DNA from: Xestospongia muta | Taxonomy: Eukaryota; Porifera; Demospongiae; Haplosclerida; Petrosiidae | DNA: 64,000 bases | Direction: 5' to 3' | Assembly: GCA_963693285.1 (NCBI GenBank) | Contig: OY848921.1 | Span: 4,955,497 to 5,019,496 of the forward strand | Program-made: the position numbers and the translations under genes | Part shown: piece after piece, positions 23,279 through 37,500 of the stretch | How positions within the stretch are numbered: position 1 is the stretch's first letter | Layout: every line of letters begins with the position of its first letter | Notes under the pieces: generated by a model | Seen by the model: only the letters and a program-made list of their open reading frames with translations | What the model was told of the DNA's origin: nothing | Databases searched by the model: none

Positions 23279-26200
23279 AAACTTACTAAACTCTTTAGAT
23301 CAGCTTATTTAACCAGTTTTCTCAGTTAATTCTAATCTTTTTTAACTTTCAAAAAGCTCTAAACTCTTTATTTTAGAATTTTAACCTATTTAGACTACTT
23401 TATTAGTATATTTAAGACAGATAAACTTACTAAACTCTTTAGATCACCTTATTTAACCAGTTTTCACAGTTAATTTCTAATCTTTTTTAACTTTCCAATA
23501 GCTCTAAAAAATTTTTAGCGTTTTAGCCTATTAAGACTACTTTATTAGTATAGTTAACACAGATAAACTTACTAAACTCTTTAGATCAGCTTATTTAACC
23601 AGTTTTCAGAGTTAATTCTAATCTTTCTTAACTTTCAGAAAGCTTTAAATACTTTTTTTTAGAGTTTTAACCTATTTTGACTACTTTATTAGTATATTTA
23701 AGACAGATAAACTTATTAAACTCTTTAGAACAGGTTACTTAACCAGTTTTCACAGTTAATTTTAATGTTTTTTAACTTTCAAAAAGCTTAAACACTTTAT
23801 TTTAGAGTTTTAACCTATTTAGACTAGTTTATTAGTATATTTAAGACAGATAAACTTACTAAACTCTTTAGATCAGCTTAGTTAACCAGTTTTCACAGTT
23901 AATTTCTAATCTTTTTTAACTTTCAAAAAGCTCAAAACTCAATATTTTAGAGTTTTAACCTATTTAGACTACTTTATTAGTATATTTAAGAGAGATAAAC
24001 TTACTAAACTCTTTAGATCAGCTTATTTAACCAGTTTTCACAGTTAATTCTAATCTTTTTTAACTTTCAAAAAGCTCTAAACTCTTTATTTTAGAATTTT
24101 AACCTATTTAGACTATTTTATTAGTGTATTTAAGACAGATAAACTTACTAAACTCTTTAGATCAGCTTATTTAACCAGTTTTCACAGTTAATTTCTAATC
24201 TTTTTTCACTTTCAAAAAGCTCTAAACACTTTATTTTAGAGTTTTAACCTATTTAGAATACTTTATTTAGTATATTTAAGACAGATAAACTTAATAAACT
24301 CTTTAGATCAGCTTATTTAACCACTTTTCACACTTAATTTCTAATCTTTTTTAACTTTCAAAAAGCTCTAAACACTTTATTTTAGAGTTTTAACCTATTT
24401 AGACTACTTTATTAGTATATTTAAGACAGATAAACTTACTAAACTCTTTAGATCAGCTTATTTAACCAGTTTTCATAGTTAATTTCTAATCTTTTTCAAC
24501 TTTCAAAAGGCTCTAAACACTTTCTTTTAGAGTTTTAACGTATTTAGACTACTTTATTAGTATATTTAAGACAGATAAACTTACTAAACTCTTTAGATCA
24601 GCTTATTTAACCAGTTTTCACTGTTAATTTTAATCTTTTTTAACTTTCAAAAAGTTCTAAACACTTTACTTTAGAGTTTTAACCTATTTAGACTACTTTA
24701 TTAGTATATTTAAGACAGATAAACTTAGTAAACTCTTTAGATCAGCTTATTTAACCAGTTTTCACAGTTAATTTCTAATCTTTTTTAACTTTCAAAAAGC
24801 TCTAAACGGTTATTTTTAGCGTTTTAAACTATTTAGACAACTTTATTAGTATATTTAAGACAGATAAACTTACTAAACTCTTTAGATCAGCTTATTTAAC
24901 CAGTTTTCACAGTTAATTTCTAATCTTTTTTAACTTTCAAAAAGCTCTAAACACTTTATTTTAGAGTTTTATTCTATTTAGACTACTTTATTAGTATATT
25001 TAAGAGAGATAAACTTACTAAACTCTTTAGATCAGCTTATTTAACCAGTTTTCACAGTTAATTTCTAATCTTTTTTAACTTTCAAAAAGCTCTAAACAGT
25101 TACTTTTAGCGTTTTAACCTGTATAGACTACTTTATTACTATATTTAAGAGAGATAAACTTACTAAACTCTTTAGATCAGCTTATTTAACCAGTTTTCTC
25201 AGTTAATTCTAATCTTTTTTAACTTTCAAAAAGCTCTAAACTCTTTATTTTAGAATTTTAACCTATTTAGACTACTTTATTAGTATATTTAAGACAGATA
25301 AACTTACTAAACTCTTTAGATCACCTTATTTAACCAGTTTTCACAGTTAATTTCTAATCTTTTTTAACTTTCCAATAGCTCTAAAAAATTTTTAGCGTTT
25401 TAGCCTATTAAGACTACTTTATTAGTATAGTTAACACAGATAAACTTACTAAACTCTTTAGATCAGCTTATTTAACCAGTTTTCAGAGTTAATTCAAATC
25501 TTTCTTAACTTTCAGAAAGCTTTAAATACTTTTTTTTAGAGTTTTAACCTATTTTGACTACTTTATTAGTATATTTAAGACAGATAAACTTATTAAACTC
25601 TTTAGAACAGGTTACTTAACCAGTTTTCACAGTTAATTTTAATGTTTTTTAACTTTCAAAAAGCTTAAACACTTTATTTTAGAGTTTTAACCTATTTAGA
25701 CTAGTTTATTAGTATATTTAAGACAGATAAACTTACTAAACTCTTTAGATCAGCTTAGTTAACCAGTTTTCACAGTTAATTTCTAATCTTTTTTAACTTT
25801 CAAAAAGCTCTAAACTCAATATTTTAGAGTTTTAACCTATTTAGACTACTTTATTAGTATATTTAAGAGAGATAAACTTACTAAACTCTTTAGATCAGCT
25901 TATTTAACCAGTTTTCACAGTTAATTCTAATCTTTTTTAACTTTCAAAAAGCTCTAAACTCTTTATTTTAGAATTTTAACCTATTTAGACTATTTTATTA
26001 GTGTATTTAAGACAGATAAACTTACTAAACTCTTTAGATCAGCTTATTTAACCAGTTTTCACAGTTAATTTCTAATCTTTTTTCACTTTCAAAAAGCTCT
26101 AAACACTTTATTTTAGAGTTTTAACCTATTTAGAATACTTTATTTAGTATATTTAAGACAGATAAACTTAATAAACTCTTTAGATCAGCTTATTTAACCA

Positions 26201-27032
26201 CTTTTCACACTTAATTTCTAATCTTTTTTAACTTTCAAAAAGCTCTAAACACTTTATTTTAGAGTTTTAACCTATTTAGACTACTTTATTAGTATATTTA
26301 AGACAGATAAACTTACTAAACTCTTTAGATCAGCTTATTTAACCAGTTTTCATAGTTAATTTCTAATCTTTTTCAACTTTCAAAAGGCTCTAAACACTTT
26401 CTTTTAGAGTTTTAACGTATTTAGACTACTTTATTAGTATATTTAAGACAGATAAACTTACTAAACTCTTTAGATCAGCTTATTTAACCAGTTTTCACTG
26501 TTAATTTTAATCTTTTTTAACTTTCAAAAAGTTCTAAACACTTTACTTTAGAGTTTTAACCTATTTAGACTACTTTATTAGTATATTTAAGACAGATAAA
26601 CTTAGTAAACTCTTTAGATCAGCTTATTTAACCAGTTTTCACAGTTAATTTCTAATCTTTTTTAACTTTCAAAAAGCTCTAAACGGTTATTTTTAGCGTT
26701 TTAAACTATTTAGACAACTTTATTAGTATATTTAAGACAGATAAACTTACTAAACTCTTTAGATCAGCTTATTTAACCAGTTTTCACAGTTAATTTCTAA
26801 TCTTTTTTAACTTTCAAAAAGCTCTAAACACTTTATTTTAGAGTTTTATTCTATTTAGACTACTTTATTAGTATATTTAAGAGAGATAAACTTACTAAAC
26901 TCTTTAGATCAGCTTATTTAACCAGTTTTTACAGTTAATTTCTAATCTTTTTTAACTTTCAAAAAGCTCTAAACAGTTACTTTTAGCGTTTTAACCTGTA
27001 TAGACTACTTTATTACTATATTTAACACAGAT
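23279..27032 (+). repeat. 13-monomer HOR, two copies (1877 bp)
   Basis: Copy 1 spans 23279-25155 and copy 2 spans 25156-27032. Markers at exactly 1877 bp: CTCAGTTAAT (23321/25198), CCTATTTTGA (23671/25548) and TCTAAACGGT (24801/26678). Private variants shared include CTTTCCAATAGC with a shortened AAAAAATTTTTAGCG, CAGAAAGCTTTAAATAC, AGAACAGGTTACTT, AGAATACTTTATTTAG and TTTTATTCTATTT. I saw very few differences, for example AATTCTAATC versus AATTCAAATC near 23626/25503. The high similarity and exact spacing point to a recent duplication. Confidence 0.92.
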
Positions 27033-27467
27033 AAACTTACTAAACTCTTTAGATCAGATTATTTAACCAGTTTTCACAGTTAATTTCTAATCTTTTTTAA
27101 CTTTCAAAAAGCTCTAAACACTTTATTTTAGAGTTTTAACCTATTTAGACTACTTTATTACTATATTTAACACAGATAAACTTACTAAACTCTTTAGATC
27201 AGATTATTTAACCAGTTTTCACAGTTAATTTCTAATCTTTTTTAACTTTCAAAAAGCTCTAAACAGTTATTTTTAGCGTTTTAACCTGTATAGACTACTT
27301 TATTACTATATTTAACACAGATAAACTTACTAAACTCTTTAGATCAGATTATTTAACCAGTTTTCACAGTTAATTTCTAATCTTTTTTAACTTTCAAAAA
27401 GCTCTAAACAGTTATTTTTAGCGTTTTAACCTGTATAGACTACTTTATTACTATATTTAACACAGAT
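27033..27467 (+). repeat. Monomer-level expansion, TATTACTATATTTAACACAG type
   Basis: The junction variant TATTACTATATTTAACACAG occurs at 27011, 27156, 27301 and 27446, exactly 145 bp apart. The monomers at 27178-27322 and 27323-27467 are class B with CTGTATAGAC and appear identical; the one at 27033 is class A with the same flank. All three carry GATCAGATTATT. This is a recent expansion one monomer at a time next to the 13-monomer HOR. Confidence 0.85.
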
Positions 27468-30400
27468 GAACTTACTAAACTCTTTAGATCAGCTTATTTA
27501 ACCAGTTTTCACAGTTAATTTCTAATCTTTTTTAACTTTCAAAAAGCTCTAAACTCAATATTTTAGAGTTTTAACCTATTTAGACTACTTTATTAGTATA
27601 TTTAAGACAGATAAACTTACTAAACTCTGTAGATCGGCTTATTTAACCAGTTTTCACACTTAATTTCTAATCTTTTTTAACTTTCAAAAAGCTCTAAACA
27701 CTTTATTTTAGAGTTTTAACCTATTTAGACTACTTTATTAGTATATTTAAGAGAGATAAACTTACTAAACTCTTTAGATCAGCTTATTTAACCAGTTTTC
27801 ACAGTTAATTTCTAATCTTTTTCAACTTTCAAAAGGCTCTAAACACTTTCTTTTAGAGTTTTAACCTATTTAGACTACTTTATTAGTATATTTAAGACAG
27901 ATAAACTTACTAAACTCTTTAGATCAGCTTATTTAACCAGTTTTCACTGTTAATTTTAATCTTTTTTAACTTTCAAAAAGTTCTAAACACTTTACTTTAG
28001 AGTTTTAACCTATTTAGACTACTTTATTAGTATATTTAAGACAGATAAACTTAATAAACTCTTTAGATCAGCTTATTTAACCAGTTTTCACAGTTAATTT
28101 CTAATCTTTTTTAACTTTCAAAAAGCTCTAAACGGTTATTTTTAGCGTTTTAAACTATTTAGACAACTTTATTAGTATATTTAAGACAGATAAACTTACT
28201 AAACTCTTTAGATCAGCTTATTTAACCAGTTTTCACAGTTAATTTCTAATCTTTTTTAACTTTCAAAAAGCTCTAAACACTTTATTTTAGAGTTTTATTC
28301 TATTTAGACTACTTTATTAGTATATTTAAGAGAGATAAACTTACTAAACTCTTTAGATCAGCTTATTTAACCAGTTTTCACAGTTAATTTCTAATCTTTT
28401 TTAACTTTCAAAAAGCTCTAAACAGTTATTTTTAGCGTTTTAACCTGTATAGACTACTTTATTACTATATTTAACACAGTTAAACTTACTAAACTCTTTA
28501 GATCAGATTATTTAACCAGTTTTCACAGTTAATTTCTAATCTTTTTTAACTTTCAAAAAGCTCTAAACACTTTATTTTAGAGTTTTAACCTATTTAGACT
28601 ACTTTATTAGTATATTTAAAAGAGATAAACTTACTAAACTCTTTAGATCAGCTTATTTAACCAGTTTTCACAGTTAATTTCTAATCTTTTTTAACTTTCA
28701 AAAAGCTCTAAACACTTTATTTTAGAGTTTTATTCTATTTAGACTACTTTATTAGTATATTTAAGAGAGATAAACTTACTAAACTCTTTAGATCAGCTTA
28801 TTTAACCAGTTTTCAGAGTTAATTTCTAATCTTTTTTAACCTTCAAAAAGCTCTAAACAGTTATTTTTAGCGTTTTAACCTGTATAGACTACTTTATTAC
28901 TATATTTAACACAGATAAACTTACTAAACTCTTTAGATCAGATTATTTAACCAGTTTTCACAGTTAATTTCTAATTTTTTTTTAACTTTCAAAAAGCTCT
29001 AAACACTTTATTTTAGAGTTTTAACCTATTTAGACTACTTTATTAGTATATTTAAAAGAGATACACTTACTAAACTCTTTAGATCAGCTTATTTAACCAG
29101 TTTTCACAGTTAATTCCTAATCTTTTTTAACTTTCAAAAAGCTGTGAACACTTTATTTTAGAGTTTTAACCTATTTAGACTACTTTATTAGTATATTTAA
29201 GACAGATAAACTTACTAAACTCTTTAGATCAGGTTACTTAACCAGTTTTCACAGTTAATTTCTAATCTTTTTTAACTTTCAAAAAGCTCTAAACAGTTAT
29301 TTTTAGCGTTTTAAACTATTTAGACTACTTTATTAGTATATTTAAGACAGATAAACTTACTAGACTCGTTAGATCAGATTATTTAACCAGTTTTCACAGT
29401 TAATTTCTAATCTTTTTTAACTTTCAAAAAGCTCTAAACACTTTATTTTAGAGTTTTAACCTATTTAGACTACTTTATTAGTATATTTAAGGGCGATAAA
29501 CTTACTAAACTCTTTAGATCAGCTTATTTAACCAGTTTTCACACTTAATTTCTAATCTTTTTTAACTTTCAAAAGATCTAAACACTTTATTTTAGAGTTT
29601 TAACCTATTTAGACTACTTTATTAGTATATTTAAGACAGATAAACTTACTAAACTCTTTAGATCAGCTTATTTAACCAGTTTTCACAGTTAATTTTTAAT
29701 CTTTTTTAACTTTCAAAAAGCTCTAAACTCTTTATTTTAGAATTTTAACCTATTTAGACTACTTTATTAGTATATTTAAGACAGATAAACTTACTAAACT
29801 CTTTAGATCAGCTTATTTAACCAGTTTTCACTGTTAATTTTAATCTTTTTTAACTTTCAAAAAGTTCAAAACACTTTACTTTAGAGTTTTAACCTATTTA
29901 GACTACTTTATTAGTATATTTAAGACAGATAAACTTACTAAACTCTTTAGATCAGCTTATTTAACCAGTTTTCACAGTTAATTTCTAATCTTTTTTAACT
30001 TTCAAAAAGCTCTAAACGGTTATTTTTAGCGTTTTAAACTATTTAGACAACTTTATTAGCATATTTAAGACAGATAAACTTACTAAACTCTTTAGATCAG
30101 CTTATTTAACCAGTTTCACAGTTAATTTCTAATCTTTTTTAACTTTCAAAAAGCTCTAAACACTTTATTTTAGAGTTTTATTCTATTTAGACTACTTTAT
30201 TAGTATATTTAAGAGAGATAAACTTACTAAACTCTTTAGATCAGCTTATTTAACCAGTTTTCACAGTTAATTTCTAATCTTTTTTAACTTTCAAAAAGCT
30301 CTAAACACTTTATTTTAGAGTTTTATTCTATTTAGACTACTTTATTAGTATATTTAAGACAGATAAACTTACTAAACTCTTTAGATCAGCTTATTTAACC

Positions 30401-31810
30401 AGTTTTCACAGTTAATTTCTAATCTTTTTTAACTTTCAAAAAGCTCTAAACACTTTATTTTAGAGTTTTATTCTATTTAGACTACTTTATTAGTATATTT
30501 AAGAGAGATAAACTTACTAAACTCTTTAGATCAGCTTATTTAACCAGTTTTCACAGTTAATTTCTAATCTTTTTTAACTTTCAAAAAGCTCTAAACTGTT
30601 ATTTTTAGCGTTTTAACCTGTATAGACTACTTTATTACTATATTTAACACAGATAAACTTACTAAACTCTTTAGATCAGCTTATTTAACCAGTTTTCACA
30701 GTTAATTTCTAATCTTTTTTAACTTTCAAAAAGCTCTAAACTCAATATTTTAGAGTTTTAACCTATTTAGACTACTTTATTAGTATATTTAAGACAGATA
30801 AACTTACTAAACTCTGTAGATTGGCTTATTTAACCAGTTTTTACACTTAATTTCTAATCTTTTTTAACTTTCAAAAAGCTCTAAACACTTTATTTTAGAG
30901 TTTTAACCTATTTAGACTACTTGATTAGTATATTTAAGACAGATCAAGTTACTAAACTCTTTAGATCACCTTATTTAACCAGTTTTCACTGTTAATTTTA
31001 ATTTTTTTTAACTTTCAAAAAGTTCAAAACACTTTACTTTAGAGTTTTAACCTATTTAGACTACTTTGTTAGTATATTTAAGACAGATAAACTTACTAAA
31101 CTCTTTAGATCAGCTTATTTAACCAGTTTTCACAGTTGATTTCTAATCTTTTTTAACTTTCAAAAAGCTCTAAACTGTTATTTTTAGCGTTTTAAACTAT
31201 TTAGACAACTTTATTAGTATATTTAAGACAGATAAACTTACTAAACTCTTTAGATCAGCTTATTTAACCAGTTTTCACAGTTAATTTCTAATCTTTTTTA
31301 ACTTTCAAAAAGCTCTAAACACTTTTTTTTAGAGTTTTGTTCTATTTAGACTACTTTATTAGTATATTTAAGAGAGATAAACTTACTAAACTCTTTAGAT
31401 CAGCTTATTTAACCAGTTTTCACAGTTAATTTCTAATCTTTTTTAACTTTCAAAAAGCTCTAAACTCAATATTTTAGAGTTTTAACCTTTTTAGACTTCT
31501 TTATTAGTATATTTAAGACAGATAAACTTACTAAACTCTTTAGATCGGCTTATTTAACCAGTTTCACACTTGATTTCTAATCTTTTTTAACTTTCAAAAA
31601 GCTCTAAACACTTTATTTTAGAGTTTTAACCTATTTAGACTACTTTATTAGTATATTTAAGACAGATAAAGTTACTAAACTCTTTAGATCATCTTATTTA
31701 ACCAGTTTTCAAAGTTAATTTTAATCTTTTTAACTTTCAAAAAGCTCTAAACACTTTATTTTAGAGTTTTAACCTATTTAGACTACTTTATTAGTATATT
31801 TAAGACAGAT
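27468..31810 (+). repeat. Rearranged monomers of the 23-42 kb lineage
   Basis: This block reuses variants of the neighbouring HORs in shuffled order: CAAAAGGCTCTAAACACTTTC, CTAAACGGT with TTTAGACAAC (28127, 30011), TTTTATTCTATTT, CTGTATAGAC, CTAAACTCAATATT, GATCGGC (31543) and the short CAAAGTTAATTTTAATC monomer (about 31710). Spacings are whole monomers (for example 10 and 13) but no unit repeats cleanly. Nothing but satellite is present. Confidence 0.7.
30076..30509 (+). repeat. Three adjacent TTTTATTCTATTT monomers
   Basis: Three successive class A monomers carry TTCTATTT in place of ACCTATTT, at 30181, 30326 and 30471, exactly 145 bp apart. Elsewhere in the window this variant is single within its HOR. 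It is a local triplication of one monomer. Confidence 0.85.
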
Positions 31811-34416
31811 AAACTTACTAAACTCTTTAGATCAGCTTATTTAACCAGTTTTCACGGTTCATTTCTAATCTTTTTTAACTTTTCAAAAGGTCTAAACAGT
31901 TATTTTTACAGTTTTAACCTATTTAGACTACTTTATTAGTATATTTAAGACAGATAAACTTACTAAACTCTTTAGATCAGCTTATTTAACCAGGTTTCAC
32001 AGTTAATTTCTAATCTTTTTTAACTTTCAAAAAGCTCTAAACTCTTTATTTTAGAGTTTTAACCAATTTAGACTACTTTATTAGTATATTTTAGAGAGAT
32101 AAACTTACTAAACTCTTTAGATCAGCTTATTTAACCAGTTTTCACAGTTAATTCTAATCTTTTTTAACTTTCAAAAAGCTCTAAACTCTTTATTTTAGAA
32201 TTTTAACCTATTTAGACTATTTTATTAGTGTATTTAAGACAGATAAAAATACTATACTCTTTAGATCAGCTTATTTAAGCAGTTTTCACAGTTAATTTCT
32301 GATCTTTTTTCACTTTCAAAAAGCTCTAAACACTTTATTTTAGAGTTTTAACCTATTTAGACTACTTTATTAGTATATTTAAGACAGATAAACTTAATAA
32401 ACTCTTTAGATCAGCTTATTTAACCAGTTTTCACAGTTAATTTCTAATCTTTTTTAACTTTCAAAAAGCTCTAAACACTTTATTTTAGAGTTTTAACCTA
32501 TTTAGACTACTTTATTAGTATATTTAAGACAGAGAAACTTACTAAACTCTTTAGATCAGCTTATTTAACCAGTTTTCACAGTTAATTTCTAATCTTTTTC
32601 AACTTTCAAAAGGCTCTAAACACTTTCTTTTAGAGTTTTAACGTATTTCGACTACTTTATTAGTATATTTAAGACAGATAAACTTACTAAACTCTTTAGA
32701 TCAGCTTATTTAACCAGTTTTCACTTTTAATTTTAATCTTTTTTAACTTTCAAAAAGTTCTAAACACTTTACTTTAGAGTTTTAACCTATTTAGACTACT
32801 TTATTAGTATATTTAAGACAGATAAACTTACTAAACTCTTTAGATCAGCTTATTTAACCAGTTTTCACGGTTAATTTCTAATCTTTTTTAACTTTCAAAA
32901 AGGTCTAAACTCAATATTTTAGAGTTTTAACCTTTTTAGACTACTTTATTAGTATATTTAAGACAGATAAACTTACTAAACTCTTTAGATCGGCTTATTT
33001 AACCAGTTTTCACACTTAATTTCTAATCTTTTTTAACTTTCAAAAAGCTCTAAACACTTTATTTTAGAGTTTTAACCTATTTAGACTACTTTATTAGTAT
33101 ATTTAAGACAGATAAACTTACTAAACTCTTTAGATCAGCTAATTTAACCAGTTTTCACGGTTCATTTCTAATCTTTTTTAACTTTTCAAAAGGTCTAAAC
33201 AGTTATTTTTACAGTTTTAACCTATTTAGACTACTTTATTAGTATATTTAAGACAGATAAACTTACTAAACTCTTTAGATCAGCTTATTTAACCAGGTTT
33301 CACAGTTAATTTCTAATCTTTTTTAACTTTCAAAAAGCTCTAAACTCTTTATTTTAGAGTTTTAACCAATTTAGACTACTTTATTAGTATATTTAAGAGA
33401 GATAAACTTACTAAACTCTTTAGATCAGCTTATTTAACCAGTTTTCACAGTTAATTCTAATCTTTTTTAACTTTCAAAAAGCTCTAAACTCTTTATTTTA
33501 GAATTTTAACCTATTTAGACTATTTTGTTAGTGTATTTAAGACAGATAAAAATACTATACTCTTTAGATCAGCTTATTTAAGCAGTTTTCACAGTTAATT
33601 TCTGATCTTTTTTCACTTTCAAAAAGCTCTAAACACTTTATTTTAGAGTTTTAACCTATTTAGACTACTTTATTAGTATATTTAAGACAGATAAACTTAA
33701 TAAACTCTTTAGATCAGCTTATTTAACCAGTTTTCACAGTTAATTTCTAATCTTTTTTAACTTTCAAAAAGCTCTAAACACTTTATTTTAGAGTTTTAAC
33801 CTATTTAGACTACTTTATTAGTATATTTAAGATAGAGAAACTTACTAAACTCTTTAGATCAGCTTATTTAACCAGTTTTCACAGTTAATTTCTAATCTTT
33901 TTCAACTTTCAAAAGGCTCTAAACACTTTCTTTTAGAGTTTTAACGTATTTCGACTACTTTATTAGTATATTTAAGACAGATAAACTTACTAAACTCTTT
34001 AGATCAGCTTATTTAACCAGTTTTCACTTTTAATTTTAATCTTTTTTAACTTTCAAAAAGTTCTAAACACTTTACTTTAGAGTTTTAACCTATTTAGACT
34101 ACTTTATTAGTATATTTAAGACAGATAAACTTACTAAACTCTTTAGATCAGCTTATTTAACCAGTTTTCACGGTTAATTTCTAATCTTTTTTAACTTTCA
34201 AAAAGCTCTAAACTCAATATTTTAGAGTTTTAACCTTTTTAGACTACTTTATTAGTATATTTAAGACAGATAAACTTACTAAACTCTTTAGATCGGCTTA
34301 TTTAACCAGTTTTCACACTTAATTTCTAATCTTTTTTAACTTTCAAAAAGCTCTAAACACTTTATTTTAGAGTTTTAACCTATTTAGACTACTTTATTAG
34401 TATATTTAAGACAGAT
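31811..34416 (+). repeat. 9-monomer HOR, two copies (1303 bp)
   Basis: Copy 1 spans 31811-33113 and copy 2 spans 33114-34416. Markers at 1303 bp: TATTTTTACA at 31901, 33204 and 34507, AGATAAAAAT at 32241/33544, and GATCGGC at 32988/34291. Shared private variants include CACGGTTCATTTC, ACTATACTC with TTTAAGCAG, AATTTCTGATC, ACGTATTTCGAC and CACTTTTAATTTTAATC. A third copy begins at 34417 with GACGGTTGATTTC and runs directly into the next, longer HOR, so the two HORs share ancestry. Confidence 0.9.
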
Positions 34417-34561
34417 AAACTTACTAAACTCTTTAGATCAGCTTATTTAACCAGTTTTGACGGTTGATTTCTAATCTTTTTTAACTTTTCAAAAGGTCTA
34501 AGCAGTTATTTTTACAGTTTTAACCTATTTAGACTACTTTATTAGTATATTTAAGACAGAT

Positions 34562-37500
34562 AAACTTACTAAACTCTTTAGATCGGCTTATTTAACCAGT
34601 TTTCACACTTAATTTCTAATCTTTTTTAACTTTCAAAAAGCTCTAAACACTTTATTTTAGAGTTTTAACCTATTTAGACTACTTTATTTGTATATTTAAG
34701 ACAGATAAAGTTACTAAACTCTTTAGATCACCTTATTTAACCAGTTTTCAAAGTTAATTTTAATCTTTTTAACTTTCAAAAAGCTCTAAACACTTTATTT
34801 TAGAGTTTTAACCTATTTAGACTACTTTATTAGTATATTTAAGACAGATAAACTTACTAAACTCTTTAGATCAGCTTATTTAACCAGTTTTGACGGTTGA
34901 TTTCTAATCTTTTTTAACTTTTCAAAAGGTCTAAGCAGTTATTTTTACAGTTTTAACCTATTTAGACTACTTTATTAGTATATTTAAGACAGATAAACTT
35001 ACTAAACTCTTTAGATCAGCTTATTTAACCAGTTTTCACAGTTAATTTCTAATCTTTTTTAACTTTCAAAAAGCTCTAAACACATTATTTTAGAGTTTTA
35101 ACATATTTAGTCTAATTTATTAGTATATTTAAGACAGATAAACTTACTAAACTCTTTAGATCAGCTTATTTAACCAGTTTTCACAGTTAATTTATAATCT
35201 TTTTTAACTTTCAAAAAGCTCTAAACACTTTATTTTAGAGTTTTAACCTATTTAGACTACTTTATTAGTATATTTAAGACAGATAAACTTACTAAACTCT
35301 TTAGATCAGCTTATTTAACCAGTTTTCACAGTTAATTTCTAATCTTTTTTAACTTTCAAAAAGCTCTAAACACTTTATTTTAGAGTTTTAACCTATTTAG
35401 ACTACTTTATTAGTATATTTAAGAGAGATAAACTTACTAAACTCTTTAGATCAGCTTATTTAACCAGTTTTCACTGTTAATTTTAACCTTTTTTAACTTT
35501 CAAAAAGTTCTAAACACTTTACTTTAGAGTTTTAACCTATTTAGACTACTTTATTAGTATATTTAAGACAGATAAACTTACTAAACTCTTTAGATCAGCT
35601 TATTTAACCAGTTTTCACAGTTAACTTCTAATCTTTTTTAACTTTCAAAAAGCTCTAAACGGTTATTTTTAGCGTTTTAAACTATTTAGACAACTTTATT
35701 AGTATATTTAAGACAGATAAACTTACTAAACTCTTTAGATCAGCTTATTTAACCAGTTTTCACAGTTAATTTATAATCTTTTTTAACTTTCAAAAAGCTC
35801 TAAACACTTTATTTTAGAGTTTTAACCTATTTAGACTACTTTATTAGTATATTTAAGACAGATAAACTTACTAAACTCTTTAGATCAGCTTATTTAACCA
35901 GTTTTCACAGTTAATTTCTAATCTTTTTTAACTTTCAAAAAGCTCTAAACACTTTATTTTAGAGTTTTAACCTATTTAGACTACTTTATTAGTATATTTA
36001 AGAGAGATAAACTTACTAAACTCTTTAGATCAGCTTATTTAACCAGTTTTCACTGTTAATTTTAACCTTTTTTAACTTTCAAAAAGTTCTAAACACTTTA
36101 CTTTAGAGTTTTAACCTATTTAGACTACTTTATTAGTATATTTAAGACAGATAAACTTACTAAACTCTTTAGATCAGCTTATTTAACCAGTTTTCACAGT
36201 TAATTTCAATTCTTTTTTATCTTTCAAAAAGCTCTAAACATTTTATTTTAGAGTTTTAACCTTTTTAGACTACTTTATTAGTATATTTAAGACAGATAAA
36301 CTTACTAAACTCTTTAGATCAGCTTATTTAACCAGTTTTCACGGTTAATTTCTAATCTTTTTTAACTTTCAAAAAGCTCTAAACTCAATATTTTAGAGTT
36401 TTAACCTTTTTAGACTACTTTATTAGTATATTTAAGACAGATAAACTTACTAAACTCTTTAGATCGGCTTATTTAACCAGTTTTCACACTTAATTTCTAA
36501 TCTTTTTTAACTTTCAAAAAGCTCTAAACACTTTATTTTAGAGTTTTAACCTATTTAGACTACTTTATTAGTATATTTAAGACAGATAAACTTACTAAAC
36601 TCTTTAGATCAGCTTATTTAACCAGGTTTGACGGTTGATTTCTAATCTTTTTTAACTTTTCAAAAGGTCTAAGCAGTTATTTTTACAGTTTTAACCTATT
36701 TAGACTACTTTATTAGTATATTTAAGACAGATAAACTTACTAAACTCTTTAGATCGGCTTATTTAACCAGTTTTCACACTTAATTTCTAATCTTTTTTAA
36801 CTTTCAAAAAGCTCTAAACACTTTATTTTAGAGTTTTAACCTATTTAGACTACTTTATTTGTATATTTAAGACAGATAAAGTTACTAAACTCTTTAGATC
36901 ACCTTATTTAACCAGTTTTCAAAGTTAATTTTAATCTTTTTAACTTTCAAAAAGCTCTAAACACTTTATTTTAGAGTTTTAACCTATTTAGACTACTTTA
37001 TTAGTATATTTAAGACAGATAAACTTACTAAACTCTTTAGATCAGCTTATTTAACCAGTTTTGACGGTTGATTTCTAATCTTTTTTAACTTTTCAAAAGG
37101 TCTAAGCAGTTATTTTTACAGTTTTAACCTATTTAGACTACTTTATTAGTATATTTAAGACAGATAAACTTACTAAACTCTTTAGATCAGCTTATTTAAC
37201 CAGTTTTCACAGTTAATTTCTAATCTTTTTTAACTTTCAAAAAGCTCTAAACACATTATTTTAGAGTTTTAACATATTTAGTCTAATTTATTAGTATATT
37301 TAAGACAGATAAACTTACTAAACTCTTTAGATCAGCTTATTTAACCAGTTTTCACAGTTAATTTATAATCTTTTTTAACTTTCAAAAAGCTCTAAACACT
37401 TTATTTTAGAGTTTTAACCTATTTAGACTACTTTATTAGTATATTTAAGACAGATAAACTTACTAAACTCTTTAGATCAGCTTATTTAACCAGTTTTCAC

